Positions 1 to 8,294 of a stretch of DNA of 37,250 bases are shown piece after piece. The translations under genes and the position numbers were made by a program. The DNA lies in NCBI GenBank assembly GCA_015548865.1, contig JADMXW010000034.1:1-37250 (forward strand), read 5' to 3'. Within the stretch, counting starts at the first letter, position 1; the number at the start of each line of letters is the position of its first letter. Below the pieces are notes generated by a model, which was given only the letters and a program-made list of their open reading frames with translations, had not been told where the DNA came from and ran no database searches. Source of the stretch: Serratia marcescens (GTDB lineage Bacteria > Pseudomonadota > Gammaproteobacteria > Enterobacterales > Enterobacteriaceae).

Positions 1-1715
1 CCTGTCGGCGGGTTGCTCGTATTGGACGTTGGTACGTTAATTAATGCAGCCAGACCATATGACTGAAATGTAAGAGGGGCATTGCCGTAGAATTTAAGAT
101 ATTGCTCATGTCCCGCTAAAACGCCTGCTGTATCCGGCAAGGTAATAACCTTTGGCGTTGAGGTTGTTCCGGTACCGGTATTCAGGCGATATGATTTGAT
201 TGACGCCGACATTGAAGCATCAGTCGTCACTACAGTATTCAGCACCCCCTGCCTCATGACTGTGCCTTGCGGGTTATATGATGTGCATGTTGTTTGCGCG
301 TACAGTCCCGTGCCACCTATGCGCCAGCGCTGAGAAAAGACGCTGTTATTACCTTCAAACTCAATAGCACTGACCGCATCACCATTAAACATGGCGTCAG
401 CAAGCGCCAGTCCTGTACCGCTTTTATAAAAACCAATGCCATAATTTGAATAGTGCCGGAAAGATGCACCCTGCAACCAATGTTCACCGGTTTTATTCGC
501 ACCCCGAATGACTAATCCTGTGTCGCTATTACTTGTCGAGCCCGGCAACTGAACGATATCAATACCAACCACCCCGGAGGTGTATCCGCTCTGATTAAGA
601 ACACCCATCTCTGCTATGGTGCCGTTTTTTGACCTTCCGCCGTTACGCAAGATAAGGTTGTAGTTAAGCGTCCATAACTTCCCTTCCGGGTCAACGGTGA
701 CCATTTCTGTTGATGCCGGGATTTCATATCCTGCGGTTGACGCCCAATTATCCCAACCTGTGATTAACCCGGTATCTTTATCAACACTCTGTATTACGTT
801 CCATTTTTTAGGAGTAGCGTCGGTATAAACGATCATCCCTTCTACGGCATTATTGAGTATCTCTACATTGTCAGTATAAAAACCATTTTCGGTAAAACTC
901 AGAACAGATGAAGGGACTTGGTATGGCTCTTCAAGAGACGAAACAATATCGCCATACGCACCCACTTTATCGGGTGAGCCATACGCCGCAAGTTGAAGGT
1001 TATTTGATACCCCTGTTACTTGTGTATTCCAGCCATTAGCCTTTTCATCACCCGCACGGAAAGACAGAACGGTGGCATTACGGCGCAAACCATAAAGCTT
1101 TTTGGTGAGCCCCAAATGACCACGGTGCAGAGTTTCAACATCTTTTCCTTTAAAAGTGTATAGCGTTGTATCACCAGCGCCATCCCATCCAGCCGGGGGA
1201 GAGCTCTCCAGGCCAATATCCGCGCGACCCGCTATCCGCTTCAGCACTTCTGATACGAGGGTTTCCATAAAACCGGATAGTTCGGCACCAGATGGTTTAG
1301 CAAGCGCACTACGCAGCGTCAGGTCAGGGATGCTAACAGGGTCAAACGATAATTCGTCGTAACCAATACGAATTTCACCAACTTCATTACCGCCTTTAAC
1401 TAGCCACTGATCACCATAGACGGTATAGACAATGGTGCCATTGATAGCATCTCGCGCCCCGTCAAAATCTGCTGCCCTGCGCCAAGTTGCAGGTCCGGCA
1501 ATCCAGATCCCATTATCGACCGCATTGTTCTGGCCCATAACGAGAATACGCATTCCGTTAGCCGTGGTTACCGTATGCGTTCCGGTTGTGGTGGTAGTGG
1601 TGATCGTCTGCTCACCAAAAAGCGTAATGTTGGTGTCAGCAGAAATTGCCGCTGCCGGTTTTACTGCAACTGAAGTGGTGATCCCAAACAGGCGATCTTC
1701 AGGAGTTGAAGGCAT
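1..1715 (-). CDS. tailspike / tail fibre protein, partial (3' end outside window)
   Basis: An open frame reads leftward without a stop from an ATG at 1715 to the window edge, giving about 571 residues with the C-terminus missing. The ATG has a good ribosome site (CTGGAG, 8 nt upstream). The N-terminus (MPSTPEDRLFGITTSVAV, then NGMRILVMGQ and a WRRAADFDGARDAINGT stretch) is the particle-binding head domain shared by tailspikes of many enteric podoviruses. The rest is rich in G, N, T and S, as expected for a beta-structured, receptor-binding fibre. I see no clear hydrolase active site in the visible part. In P22 the tailspike gene likewise follows the mnt/arc/ant cassette. The host receptor, probably surface polysaccharide, is an inference. 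Confidence 0.85.
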   Translation of the reverse strand, partial: MPSTPEDRLFGITTSVAVKPAAAISADTNITLFGEQTITTTTTTGTHTVTTANGMRILVMGQNNAVDNGIWIAGPATWRRAADFDGARDAINGTIVYTVYGDQWLVKGGNEVGEIRIGYDELSFDPVSIPDLTLRSALAKPSGAELSGFMETLVSEVLKRIAGRADIGLESSPPAGWDGAGDTTLYTFKGKDVETLHRGHLGLTKKLYGLRRNATVLSFRAGDEKANGWNTQVTGVSNNLQLAAYGSPDKVGAYGDIVSSLEEPYQVPSSVLSFTENGFYTDNVEILNNAVEGMIVYTDATPKKWNVIQSVDKDTGLITGWDNWASTAGYEIPASTEMVTVDPEGKLWTLNYNLILRNGGRSKNGTIAEMGVLNQSGYTSGVVGIDIVQLPGSTSNSDTGLVIRGANKTGEHWLQGASFRHYSNYGIGFYKSGTGLALADAMFNGDAVSAIEFEGNNSVFSQRWRIGGTGLYAQTTCTSYNPQGTVMRQGVLNTVVTTDASMSASIKSYRLNTGTGTTSTPKVITLPDTAGVLAGHEQYLKFYGNAPLTFQSYGLAALINVPTSNTSNPPT

Positions 1716-1777
1716 TTATAATTCTCCAGGCGTGAGTAGTCCCCACATGCGAGGCATGCGGTATTTTGGTAATAAAA

Positions 1778-1796
1778 AACCCGCATTAAGCGGGTT
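1778..1796 (-). terminator. intrinsic terminator after ant
   Basis: Read on the minus strand, the stem AACCCGC / GCGGGTT has a TTAAT loop and is followed by TTTTTTATT. It lies between the ant stop (1814) and the tailspike start (1715), so it separates immI expression from late tailspike expression. The same 25-nt sequence recurs near 17,950. Confidence 0.85.
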
Positions 1797-1813
1797 AGAT
1801 GGGTTGGCTTTGG

Positions 1814-2584
1814 TTAGTGCTTGGTGATGAGTCTATCTACATGGAACTGGTCAACTTTCTCCAGCAGCAACATACCTTCCCTTTCCTTGCTTTCGATTTG
1901 CAACAGTTCACTGTTCATCTTGTCCACCAGCGGCTCAATGTCAGCGTTACGTTTCAATACCTTGCTGATAACGCTTTTCTCAAACTCGTACATGATTTTG
2001 TTCACTGCCGAGGTTATTTTTATAATGCGTGTGCATTCTTCCTTTAATACGGGTAAATCCTCCACCGAGAACCGTTGTGGAGACGGCGTTCCAGTCACCG
2101 CACGAAGTGAGCGCCAAACGCCGTAATTCCACGATTCGCTGAACTTCATGTTATGCGTCATCATCCAGACAAGGTTCTTGATGTTCTCCATGTCCTTGTT
2201 GCTGATTGGCTCACCCTTCTGGTGCTGGTAGTTGCCTTTCTTTCGGATAGAGGGAAGGACATCGTTAAACACCCAATCCTGAAACTGACGAGCTTCCGGT
2301 TTGTTACTGCGGAAGATAACGCGGTAAAGGTTGGGCTCGTTGACGAATGCAGCTTCCTGTTCGCGCCCAAGTGAATCAGTGATGTACGCTTTGCGTACCC
2401 CATCATCATCAAGCACCTCAGAGGCCACACGGCGTGAGTTTGCAATAGTTAAAACCTCACACACGTCTTTCAGGCAAAACCACGGCTCACCGCCGATTAT
2501 CTGAATGCGAACTTCATGCGATTCCTGAAAGTTGAACGTTACTGGTGTGCTGTTATTTGCGGCTGAAATTGCTATACTTGACAT
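1814..2584 (-). CDS. ant: antirepressor Ant, Bro-N domain (P22 immI type)
   Basis: This is a 256-residue protein starting at the ATG (MSSIAISAANN) at 2584, which has an AAGGA ribosome site 8-9 nt upstream. An in-frame ATG at 2653 lies further upstream but has no comparable site. The N-terminal 110 residues carry the Bro-N/BRO signature: EVRIQIIGGEPWFCLKDVC near the start, then NEPNLYRVIFRSNKPEARQF and FQDWVFNDVLPSIRKKG. The C-terminal half is charged and helical. In P22, Ant binds and inactivates CI-type repressors, allowing induction or growth in lysogens. It is placed after an Arc-like repressor gene exactly as in P22, so its synthesis should be held down by Mnt, Arc and a sar-like antisense RNA. 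Confidence 0.9.
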   Translation of the reverse strand: MSSIAISAANNSTPVTFNFQESHEVRIQIIGGEPWFCLKDVCEVLTIANSRRVASEVLDDDGVRKAYITDSLGREQEAAFVNEPNLYRVIFRSNKPEARQFQDWVFNDVLPSIRKKGNYQHQKGEPISNKDMENIKNLVWMMTHNMKFSESWNYGVWRSLRAVTGTPSPQRFSVEDLPVLKEECTRIIKITSAVNKIMYEFEKSVISKVLKRNADIEPLVDKMNSELLQIESKEREGMLLLEKVDQFHVDRLITKH

Positions 2585-2655
2585 GTCGATATTCCTTCGC
2601 GGATTTATTCGATACCGAAGCCCTGACAGTTGCTGCTGCTGGGGCTTCACCATTT
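2585..2655 (+). ncRNA. sar-like antisense RNA opposing the ant ribosome site
   Basis: On the plus strand inside the first ant codons there is an extended -10 element, TGCTATACT (2570-2578; hexamer TATACT 2573-2578). It predicts a start near 2585. A hairpin with stem GAAGCCC (2617-2623) / GGGCTTC (2642-2648) follows, then a short T-rich stretch. A transcript of about 65-70 nt would be exactly complementary to the ant ribosome site and leader. P22 Sar RNA is 68-69 nt, lies in the same arc-ant gap and represses ant. The -35 is poor and the T-tract weak, so the assignment rests on position plus the -10. Confidence 0.5.
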
Positions 2656-2671
2656 ATGAACACTTGGCCTC

Positions 2672-2809
2672 TCATTCTTTCAAACTCTCCATGAGCCTCT
2701 TGATAACTTCAGAGTTGAAAGAACGACATTCCTCTTTTGCCTTTCCGCGCAATGCATCCTTCAAAGATTGCGGCATTCTTATCAATGTCTTACTCACATC
2801 AGCATTCAT
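2672..2809 (-). CDS. arc: Arc-like ribbon-helix-helix repressor (45 aa)
   Basis: A 45-residue frame, MNADVSKTLIRMPQSLKDAL followed by a segment with RSFNSEVIKRLMES. The short beta strand (TLIRMP) and the RSFNSE motif match the ribbon-helix-helix fold of P22 Arc (RSVNSEIYQRVMES). A GGAGG ribosome site lies 7 nt before the ATG. In P22, Arc dimers bind the ant promoter and shut down the arc-ant operon. Here the gene heads that operon, 87 nt upstream of ant, and diverges from the Mnt-like gene. It is below the size cut-off of most gene callers. Confidence 0.85.
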   Translation of the reverse strand: MNADVSKTLIRMPQSLKDALRGKAKEECRSFNSEVIKRLMESLKE

Positions 2810-2821
2810 GCTAACCTCCAA

Positions 2822-2840
2822 TGTATTCTATATGAATACA
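2822..2840. promoter_or_regulatory. inverted-repeat operator at the arc-ant promoter
   Basis: TGTATTC-TATAT-GAATACA is a perfect 7-bp inverted repeat just downstream of the arc-ant promoter -10. A further TGAATAC half-site occurs at 2901-2907, near the mnt start, and a perfect 12-bp palindrome TTTGATATCAAA lies at 2888-2899. These are the natural candidates for Arc and Mnt binding; which protein binds which site is not determined. Confidence 0.6.
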
Positions 2841-2841
2841 A

Positions 2842-2870
2842 ATGATAGCAAAGTGAGTATATCAAGGCAA
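2842..2870 (-). promoter_or_regulatory. arc-ant promoter (Pant)
   Basis: Minus-strand -35 TTGCCT (2870-2865), spacer of exactly 17 bp, -10 TATCAT (2847-2842). The start would fall inside the inverted-repeat operator, so binding there would block initiation. Confidence 0.65.
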
Positions 2871-2919
2871 AATTTTTTTGCATACACTTTGATATCAAAA
2901 TGAATACCAAAGGCATGCT

Positions 2920-3165
2920 ATGGCAAAGGGTGCATCTATATCTCCGACCACCATAAGAATTCCAGATCCTTTAAGGGATGCCTTGACGGTCAGAGCAGCG
3001 AAGAATGGCAGGTCTGTAAATTCAGAGATCAACATGATATTGCAGGCCGCGATTGATGAGGATGAGAATCCAAAGTCAATCGACGACATCGCCCAGCAAG
3101 AGGCAGACAAGTTCAAGGCTGCGCTGGTTGAGACGCTTAAAACTATGTATGGGGATAAGAAGTAG
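2920..3165 (+). CDS. mnt: Mnt-like ribbon-helix-helix repressor
   Basis: An 81-residue protein, the usual Mnt length (P22 Mnt is about 82). A short strand (TTIRIP) is followed by helices containing NGRSVNSEINMILQAA, equivalent to NGRSMNSELLQIVQDA in Mnt. The C-terminal helix ending ALVETLKTMYGDKK parallels the Mnt tetramerisation helix. It is divergent from arc-ant, on the strand opposite nearly all its neighbours, as in P22 immI. In P22, Mnt is made in the lysogen and represses the ant promoter. The ribosome site is weak (AAGG, 7 nt before ATG). Confidence 0.9.
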   Translation: MAKGASISPTTIRIPDPLRDALTVRAAKNGRSVNSEINMILQAAIDEDENPKSIDDIAQQEADKFKAALVETLKTMYGDKK

Positions 3166-3185
3166 CCCGCCGAATGGTGGGCTAC
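3162..3185. terminator. hairpin between convergent mnt and membrane-protein gene
   Basis: GTAGCCCGCC-GAAT-GGTGGGCTAC forms a 10-bp stem (one G-T pair) that starts at the mnt stop codon and covers the stop codon of the convergent gene. No strong T-tract follows on either strand, so it may be a weak bidirectional terminator. Confidence 0.5.
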
Positions 3186-3517
3186 TGGTTACGCACATTT
3201 GAATTCACCACCCATATCGTAAACAACACTGGTACAGTAAGTAATGCATACCTTGGATAGTATGGGAAGTCGCCATAGATTGAATATCTAGCGAGCGCAT
3301 AAAAAATAAAATCCAGCACCAACACACAAACTAGAACGATTGTTATCCCTTTTGCACTACCTCTGCCGGTTATCCATGATATGGCGAGGATGATTAAAAT
3401 TAGTGCAGAGAAAGCATGCATTGCAAAACCACTCGTGCCGAATGGAAAAAATAATGGAACCAAGACAACGCGCAGGGATAAAAACAGTATGCATGCGTAT
3501 ATCCAGTATTTTTTCAT
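3182..3517 (-). CDS. small integral membrane protein at the P22 sieA position
   Basis: A 111-residue protein from the ATG at 3517 (MKKYWIYACILFLSLR). GTGAG lies 8 nt upstream; an in-frame ATG at 3523 and a TTG at 3547 are alternatives. Four hydrophobic segments are visible: roughly residues 5-25, 33-51, 57-77 and 88-105, with short charged loops (TGRGSAKG, ARYSIYGD). No known family is recognised. In P22 the gene between the last ejection protein and mnt is sieA, an inner-membrane superinfection-exclusion protein. The position and topology suggest a similar role here, but there is no sequence motif to prove it. Confidence 0.65.
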   Translation of the reverse strand: MKKYWIYACILFLSLRVVLVPLFFPFGTSGFAMHAFSALILIILAISWITGRGSAKGITIVLVCVLVLDFIFYALARYSIYGDFPYYPRYALLTVPVLFTIWVVNSNVRNQ

Positions 3518-3607
3518 GCGCATCTCACTAAATTTGATGTTAAGCAATGGTCATCAGGATATGGCAAGAGTCACCTATAGCGGTATAAAGTAATTATTTT
3601 TCATTGC

Positions 3608-4018
3608 CTACTTACCACTTTTCTCTGTAAGAAGGATCACATCTGAAACATTGCCGTGCATGTCGTAAGCGACCTCATACGCTACATTATTTCCATTAGC
3701 GGATGATTCTATGGGAGTACCAACAACCTCCCATAGGCCAAGAGTTAATACATCTGCTGCTGCGTGCCCAACAGCCCTGCCAGCTTTAGCCCCACCGCCA
3801 TACCCTTGCGTGAATTTCCAGATGTCCCACTTTTTGCCATCGTGTTCTGTCTGTGCAATTGGATAGCCGAACTCACCAAGCAGAATGCTTCGCGGAGTGC
3901 CCTTTTTAAACAAACTGACGTCTTTCTTTTCTGGCTGCTGGGTAGCCATGTAAACAGAACAGCTTGATAATGAAAAAATGGAGAGGATCGCCACCAGGAA
4001 GGCTGTTTTTATTTTCAT
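3608..4018 (-). CDS. lipoprotein, signal peptidase II type
   Basis: A 136-residue protein with a basic, hydrophobic signal (MKIKTAFLVAILSIFSLSSC) and a lipobox LSSC, so the mature protein begins at Cys20. AAGGG lies about 7 nt before the ATG. The rest has FKKGTPRSILLGEFGYP and GKKWDIWKF, reminiscent of the SmpA/OmlA-like fold of small enterobacterial outer-membrane lipoproteins, then a glycine/alanine-rich stretch. It follows the last ejection gene and precedes the four-helix membrane protein. Such phage lipoproteins often alter the surface of lysogens or block DNA entry by related phages; that role is an inference. Confidence 0.75.
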   Translation of the reverse strand: MKIKTAFLVAILSIFSLSSCSVYMATQQPEKKDVSLFKKGTPRSILLGEFGYPIAQTEHDGKKWDIWKFTQGYGGGAKAGRAVGHAAADVLTLGLWEVVGTPIESSANGNNVAYEVAYDMHGNVSDVILLTEKSGK

Positions 4019-4045
4019 GTCATCCCTTTTCCGTGTAAGTAAATG

Positions 4046-6595
4046 TTACCTACCCAGCATAAACTGTGAAGGCGGCAAAAGGAATGTGTTGCCCTGTTCT
4101 TTTTCGATTCTCCGCTGATAGCGTTCTAACGATCCAGGATCAAGCGCGTCCTGTATTCGGTTCAGTATCAGTCCATTCATCGCAGTACGCAGCCAAAACA
4201 CGTTCAGAAACGGAGTATTATCCAGCGCAGTGCGATACCAATCACCAAGCTTGGCGTCGCCGCGTGATGTGTTTTGGAATAGCGTAACAATCGAATCAGC
4301 GTTAGATGCCGCTGGCCCCATCAGTGATGTGATCGGCCCAGCTCCGAACCGGCTTACCTCGCCAAACATGAAGTCACCCATAATACCCAATCCTCCACCT
4401 TGAGCGGCGGCCGCGAGAAATGTCTTGTAGTCCGCCGGGCGTGGTGATTGTCCTTTTAGCATGAGCTTTGTTTGGAGCGATACCAGGCCGAACAAAGTAG
4501 ACCATACGAAAAGATTAGCCGCCCCGACAAACGCACCAGAACCATTGCGCAGTAGAGCATTGGTTAACGTCTGCATCTTTGACCCACCGAGTGGCGCAGG
4601 CGTATGTCCACGTCCAAAGACCTCGCGGCCAAGAATGTTTTGCATGAAAGATGCAGTAAACGCCTTGTACTGACCAGCAAAGCGCAATGCCTCCCCTTCT
4701 GGCGTTCCCGGCTGCGTGCCTTGCTTCATGAATGCCTGCACCCTGTCCGTTGGCTCTGACATCGCGATATTTACGCGGTCTAATACATACCCGCGCAGTT
4801 GGCCCTCCAGTTGATCTCTCGCTTCGGCGATGGCTCTCTCCGTTGGATTCAGACCCTTAGCTTTCACGTATTCTGCGATAACGTCATCCGATACACCGCG
4901 CACGCCATTAGCTGTCATGAACTTGCGCCCGTCATTTTCGTCCATGTCCATCTTGCGGAAAATATTCCATTCCCGGTCACCAATGCCATGTAGGTCTAAT
5001 GCCCGGCGTAGCTCATTGGGGAGCTTGGCATGCTCATGTTCAGCATTCTTTGCTAACCAGTTTGTGAACATCAGCGCGTTCGAGTTTCGCCCCGACTCAG
5101 TCCAGAAATTCATCAGATTGTATTTGAAGAAAATTTGTTGCGCTCGGCCCATCTTGCCATTGAGCGTGTCATCACCAGACACCCTACGGATGATCTCCTG
5201 CGTCATTGAGTCCGAATAAATCCCGATTGAGTTCAGGATTTCTTTCTGCTCGGAAGACTTGTAGCGCTTGAGCCTTCCCTGCATGGCTTCTGTAAGCGCT
5301 CCCATGAAGTTACGCCCCTGGTATCGCATCTCTGTTGCGGCTATAGGGACATCGTTAAATGACGATATCACCGCGCCGCCCAATTGCGTCATGCGTAGCC
5401 AGCCACGAATAAAGGCGGAAGAGTTAGCCAGGCCGACATTGCCGGGAATATTGGTCGCCCCATTGATTTGTGGGATCGTGTTTTTATTTATGCGCTTAAC
5501 TTCAGTGTTGAATGCAGCCAGTGCTGACGGGTTGTTAGTGCGCTGAATATCATCGGCGATCGTGTCTGAAAGGTACTTAAACATGTTCTCAGGGTTGGTT
5601 CCTAGAACACGCATCATTCCAGTGCTGCGAGCGGAACCACCAAGACCGCCGAAAACAGCCTCACGCAAGCTGCCAGTACCGAATTGTTGGTTATATTCAA
5701 ACCATGAAACTCCGTCCTTAAAGTGGAGTGTTCTCTCTTGGCTGGCCCGCCGGGCAGCATTCTGACTTCCTTTAAAGCCACTCATCCAATCAGGCTTGTC
5801 TGCCGACAGGTGAACGCCAGACGCCAGCCCGTTATAGACGTTTTGCAGAAAGTCATTAGCGTTAGTTACGCCGTCAAATGTCGCTTCATCCAGCTTGGGA
5901 AGAATGGAATTCCTCCATGCTTCAAACCCTGCCGCGCGGATTTTTAGAATGTCATGCGATTGCCGCGTGATATATCCGGGTAGTTGGCGTATCCATGCCC
6001 CGGCGCGGTTAGCGTCAAGGCGTGAGTTTTCCTGCCACTTAGCAATGATCTGCGCAGCATCAACAGACTGCCTTGTCATCCCATCAGTGGATTCTCCGCG
6101 CCCAACACGCCATAATGCGTCTGCAATTTCACGGTCGTTGCTACCACTGGCAATGAACTTAACCAGCCCGGCATTATCGAAGTCGTAATTTATTCCTGAA
6201 TGGTACTTGCCGCGAAGCTGAGCCACTTCTGACGATACTGATCGCCGAGCGCCAGTGCGAGCATCGTTGCGCCCAACCAGCATAGCCTCAAGGCCAATAT
6301 CGGGGCGATCTGCCCAAGTATTGCGCAGTTCCGACAATCGTTGCGCGGCGATGCGAGTATTCAGTGCTTTGTTTCTTGCCTCAATGACTTTTGCTAACTT
6401 CTCCTGATTTCCCAATTCACTGGCAGCACGCAATGCCGCCTCTTCGAGAGAAAGGGCCTCATTTCCAGCCATGATGCGATCTACCGTGGTGCGCATATTC
6501 TTGACGAGAGATTCCATCTCTTGCTCGCTCAATTCTCTACCGGCCGCCGTGTTTACAGCGACCTCACATTGAGTCAGAAAATCATTACGGGCCAT
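4046..6595 (-). CDS. large ejection / internal virion protein
   Basis: An 849-residue protein, last of the run of virion proteins. The start ATG overlaps the upstream stop (TAATG). The N-terminal 120 residues are helical and charged, and a mostly soluble helical middle follows. A hydrophobic, glycine/alanine-rich stretch occurs around residues 675-750 (GAFVGAANLFVWSTLFGLVS and AAAAQGGGLGIMGDF). Size, position and a late hydrophobic region match T7 gp16 or P22 gp16-like proteins that leave the capsid with the DNA and help form a channel through the cell envelope. No enzymatic motif is seen, so the function is inferred mainly from position. Confidence 0.7.
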   Translation of the reverse strand: MARNDFLTQCEVAVNTAAGRELSEQEMESLVKNMRTTVDRIMAGNEALSLEEAALRAASELGNQEKLAKVIEARNKALNTRIAAQRLSELRNTWADRPDIGLEAMLVGRNDARTGARRSVSSEVAQLRGKYHSGINYDFDNAGLVKFIASGSNDREIADALWRVGRGESTDGMTRQSVDAAQIIAKWQENSRLDANRAGAWIRQLPGYITRQSHDILKIRAAGFEAWRNSILPKLDEATFDGVTNANDFLQNVYNGLASGVHLSADKPDWMSGFKGSQNAARRASQERTLHFKDGVSWFEYNQQFGTGSLREAVFGGLGGSARSTGMMRVLGTNPENMFKYLSDTIADDIQRTNNPSALAAFNTEVKRINKNTIPQINGATNIPGNVGLANSSAFIRGWLRMTQLGGAVISSFNDVPIAATEMRYQGRNFMGALTEAMQGRLKRYKSSEQKEILNSIGIYSDSMTQEIIRRVSGDDTLNGKMGRAQQIFFKYNLMNFWTESGRNSNALMFTNWLAKNAEHEHAKLPNELRRALDLHGIGDREWNIFRKMDMDENDGRKFMTANGVRGVSDDVIAEYVKAKGLNPTERAIAEARDQLEGQLRGYVLDRVNIAMSEPTDRVQAFMKQGTQPGTPEGEALRFAGQYKAFTASFMQNILGREVFGRGHTPAPLGGSKMQTLTNALLRNGSGAFVGAANLFVWSTLFGLVSLQTKLMLKGQSPRPADYKTFLAAAAQGGGLGIMGDFMFGEVSRFGAGPITSLMGPAASNADSIVTLFQNTSRGDAKLGDWYRTALDNTPFLNVFWLRTAMNGLILNRIQDALDPGSLERYQRRIEKEQGNTFLLPPSQFMLGR

Positions 6596-8292
6596 TAAAC
6601 ACCTCGGTTAATCATACAAGCTGCAAACGCCTGGTAAGCGTTGGTTAGCGAATCGTCATTGGCTTCTCGGCGTATGGCATCAAGTGATTCTCGGATGCTT
6701 TTAGCTGCTGCAGGGTCTGACACATCCATATCTCTCAATATCGCATCGCTAAGCCCCACCTCATGTTCAAAATCAGCGGTGGCTGACGTGAGTTCATGAT
6801 CTGCCTGTTTTGTTGCTTGGTACCTTTCTTCCGCCGCTACGCTGACGCTTTTAGCGCTGGTGTCGATATTCTGACTAGGATTGCGCAGGACATTGATTGC
6901 CTCTTCTCGCAAGGCTGGTTTATCCAGGTTATAGAAAGGCTCAACATCAGGCGCTTTGCCGCTCAACATATTTGATAATGCGGCGCGGTAGGCTTGCTGA
7001 TTGACAGACCAGTGAGCATTATCTATTTGCTGGGCTGCGGTTCTAACCGCTCCAGCCACAGGTGACATGCTCATTGCCTGCCTGATTTCAGTTGCGCGGC
7101 TATCAATTCTCGCGGCAACATCATCAGGGATCTCCCCTCTGGATATAGCAGACTCACGACCTCTCGCTTGCTCAGCTGCTGCATTGCGTTCTATTGCCGA
7201 GTTGATCTCTTCGTTTCGCGCAGAATACTGACTAATCTCGTTTTGAATATCCTTCTGCGCGCGGGAACGTGCTTGTTTAAACGTCATGCGTTCTTGCTGA
7301 TATTGCGTTATGCGGTCATTCAGCGTATCTCCCAGGAGAGATGTCTGATATTGGTTATCAGCTAGTTCAGCATGTAATTGCGGGATGTTGTCGACAAAGC
7401 CGCCTTGCAACTCTTGTTGCCGTGCAATGTAATCAGGCATGACATCGTTGTATGCGCGACTGTAGGCGTAACTGTCAGCATCGCGGGCAATGGCACTGGC
7501 TAATTCTGACTGCGTGCCACGCTGTGGTATGTCTATTCCGGCAGGTAAATTATCTGGTGTATTTACCGCTGGGGTTGGTTGCGCTTCACCAGGAGAAATC
7601 ACGCCATCGGTTACTGCTGGCGTTGTACGGCGGGAGCGAACCAGATCAGCAATCACCCCGCCACCAGCATGTAATGCGCCACCAGCGATAGTGCCGAAGA
7701 ACATGTTTTCCAGCGCATTACCTGCTGTGTAGTCCTCGCCCTCTGCTGCCGCTGCCGCTGCCGTAAATGGGAGCGTGACGCCTGTCTGTACTGCACCAAT
7801 CCTTGCCCCCTGAACAAAACGTTCACCAGCCCGGCCAAGCATCGTTGCAGCCCTAGCCTCTCCAGCGAATGGCACTAATGAAATAGCCAGGTTTGCCGGG
7901 TCTGCCATAGCACCTGCAAGATTAGCCATAAAATTGAGTGGTGTTGCCACCAAGCCAGTAGGTGCAGCGGTGGCAATCTGTTGACGTGCAAGCGACTCTC
8001 TACGGCTGTCGATGACGTGATCGAGAAATGATTTCGTTACTCCGGCATCTGGTACGTTGATGCTTTTTACACCGTATTCCTTTAGGCGTGCATCCGCATC
8101 CTGCTTGCTGACAATCTCAGAGTTTGGATCGTTGGCGTTCATGTTGGCTTCGGCGAACCTCAATCCAGACATAAATGGGCCTTCCCGTAGCCCTTGAAAA
8201 AATGAAGATGAAAGTGACTCGCCCAGGCCAGAAGATGCATTGCTGATAGGCTGGTTAATACCCTGTCCGGGTTCATCGGTGTAAATTGGCAT
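6595..8292 (-). CDS. putative ejection / internal virion protein
   Basis: About 565 residues. The ATG at 8292 (MPIYTDEPGQGINQ) is preceded by GGAAGG at 5-nt spacing and is favoured over an in-frame GTG at 8298 that overlaps the preceding stop. A glycine/alanine-rich, fairly hydrophobic section around residues 85-215 (LNFMANLAGAMADPANLAI and FTAAAAAAEGEDYTAGNAL) could insert in a membrane. The C-terminal half is a long, highly charged helical region with coiled-coil character (QYQQERMTFKQARSRAQKDI). It sits between the transglycosylase-bearing protein and the 849-residue protein, the place of gp15/gp16-like ejection proteins. No enzyme motif seen. Confidence 0.65.
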   Translation of the reverse strand: MPIYTDEPGQGINQPISNASSGLGESLSSSFFQGLREGPFMSGLRFAEANMNANDPNSEIVSKQDADARLKEYGVKSINVPDAGVTKSFLDHVIDSRRESLARQQIATAAPTGLVATPLNFMANLAGAMADPANLAISLVPFAGEARAATMLGRAGERFVQGARIGAVQTGVTLPFTAAAAAAEGEDYTAGNALENMFFGTIAGGALHAGGGVIADLVRSRRTTPAVTDGVISPGEAQPTPAVNTPDNLPAGIDIPQRGTQSELASAIARDADSYAYSRAYNDVMPDYIARQQELQGGFVDNIPQLHAELADNQYQTSLLGDTLNDRITQYQQERMTFKQARSRAQKDIQNEISQYSARNEEINSAIERNAAAEQARGRESAISRGEIPDDVAARIDSRATEIRQAMSMSPVAGAVRTAAQQIDNAHWSVNQQAYRAALSNMLSGKAPDVEPFYNLDKPALREEAINVLRNPSQNIDTSAKSVSVAAEERYQATKQADHELTSATADFEHEVGLSDAILRDMDVSDPAAAKSIRESLDAIRREANDDSLTNAYQAFAACMINRGV

Positions 8293-8294
8293 GC

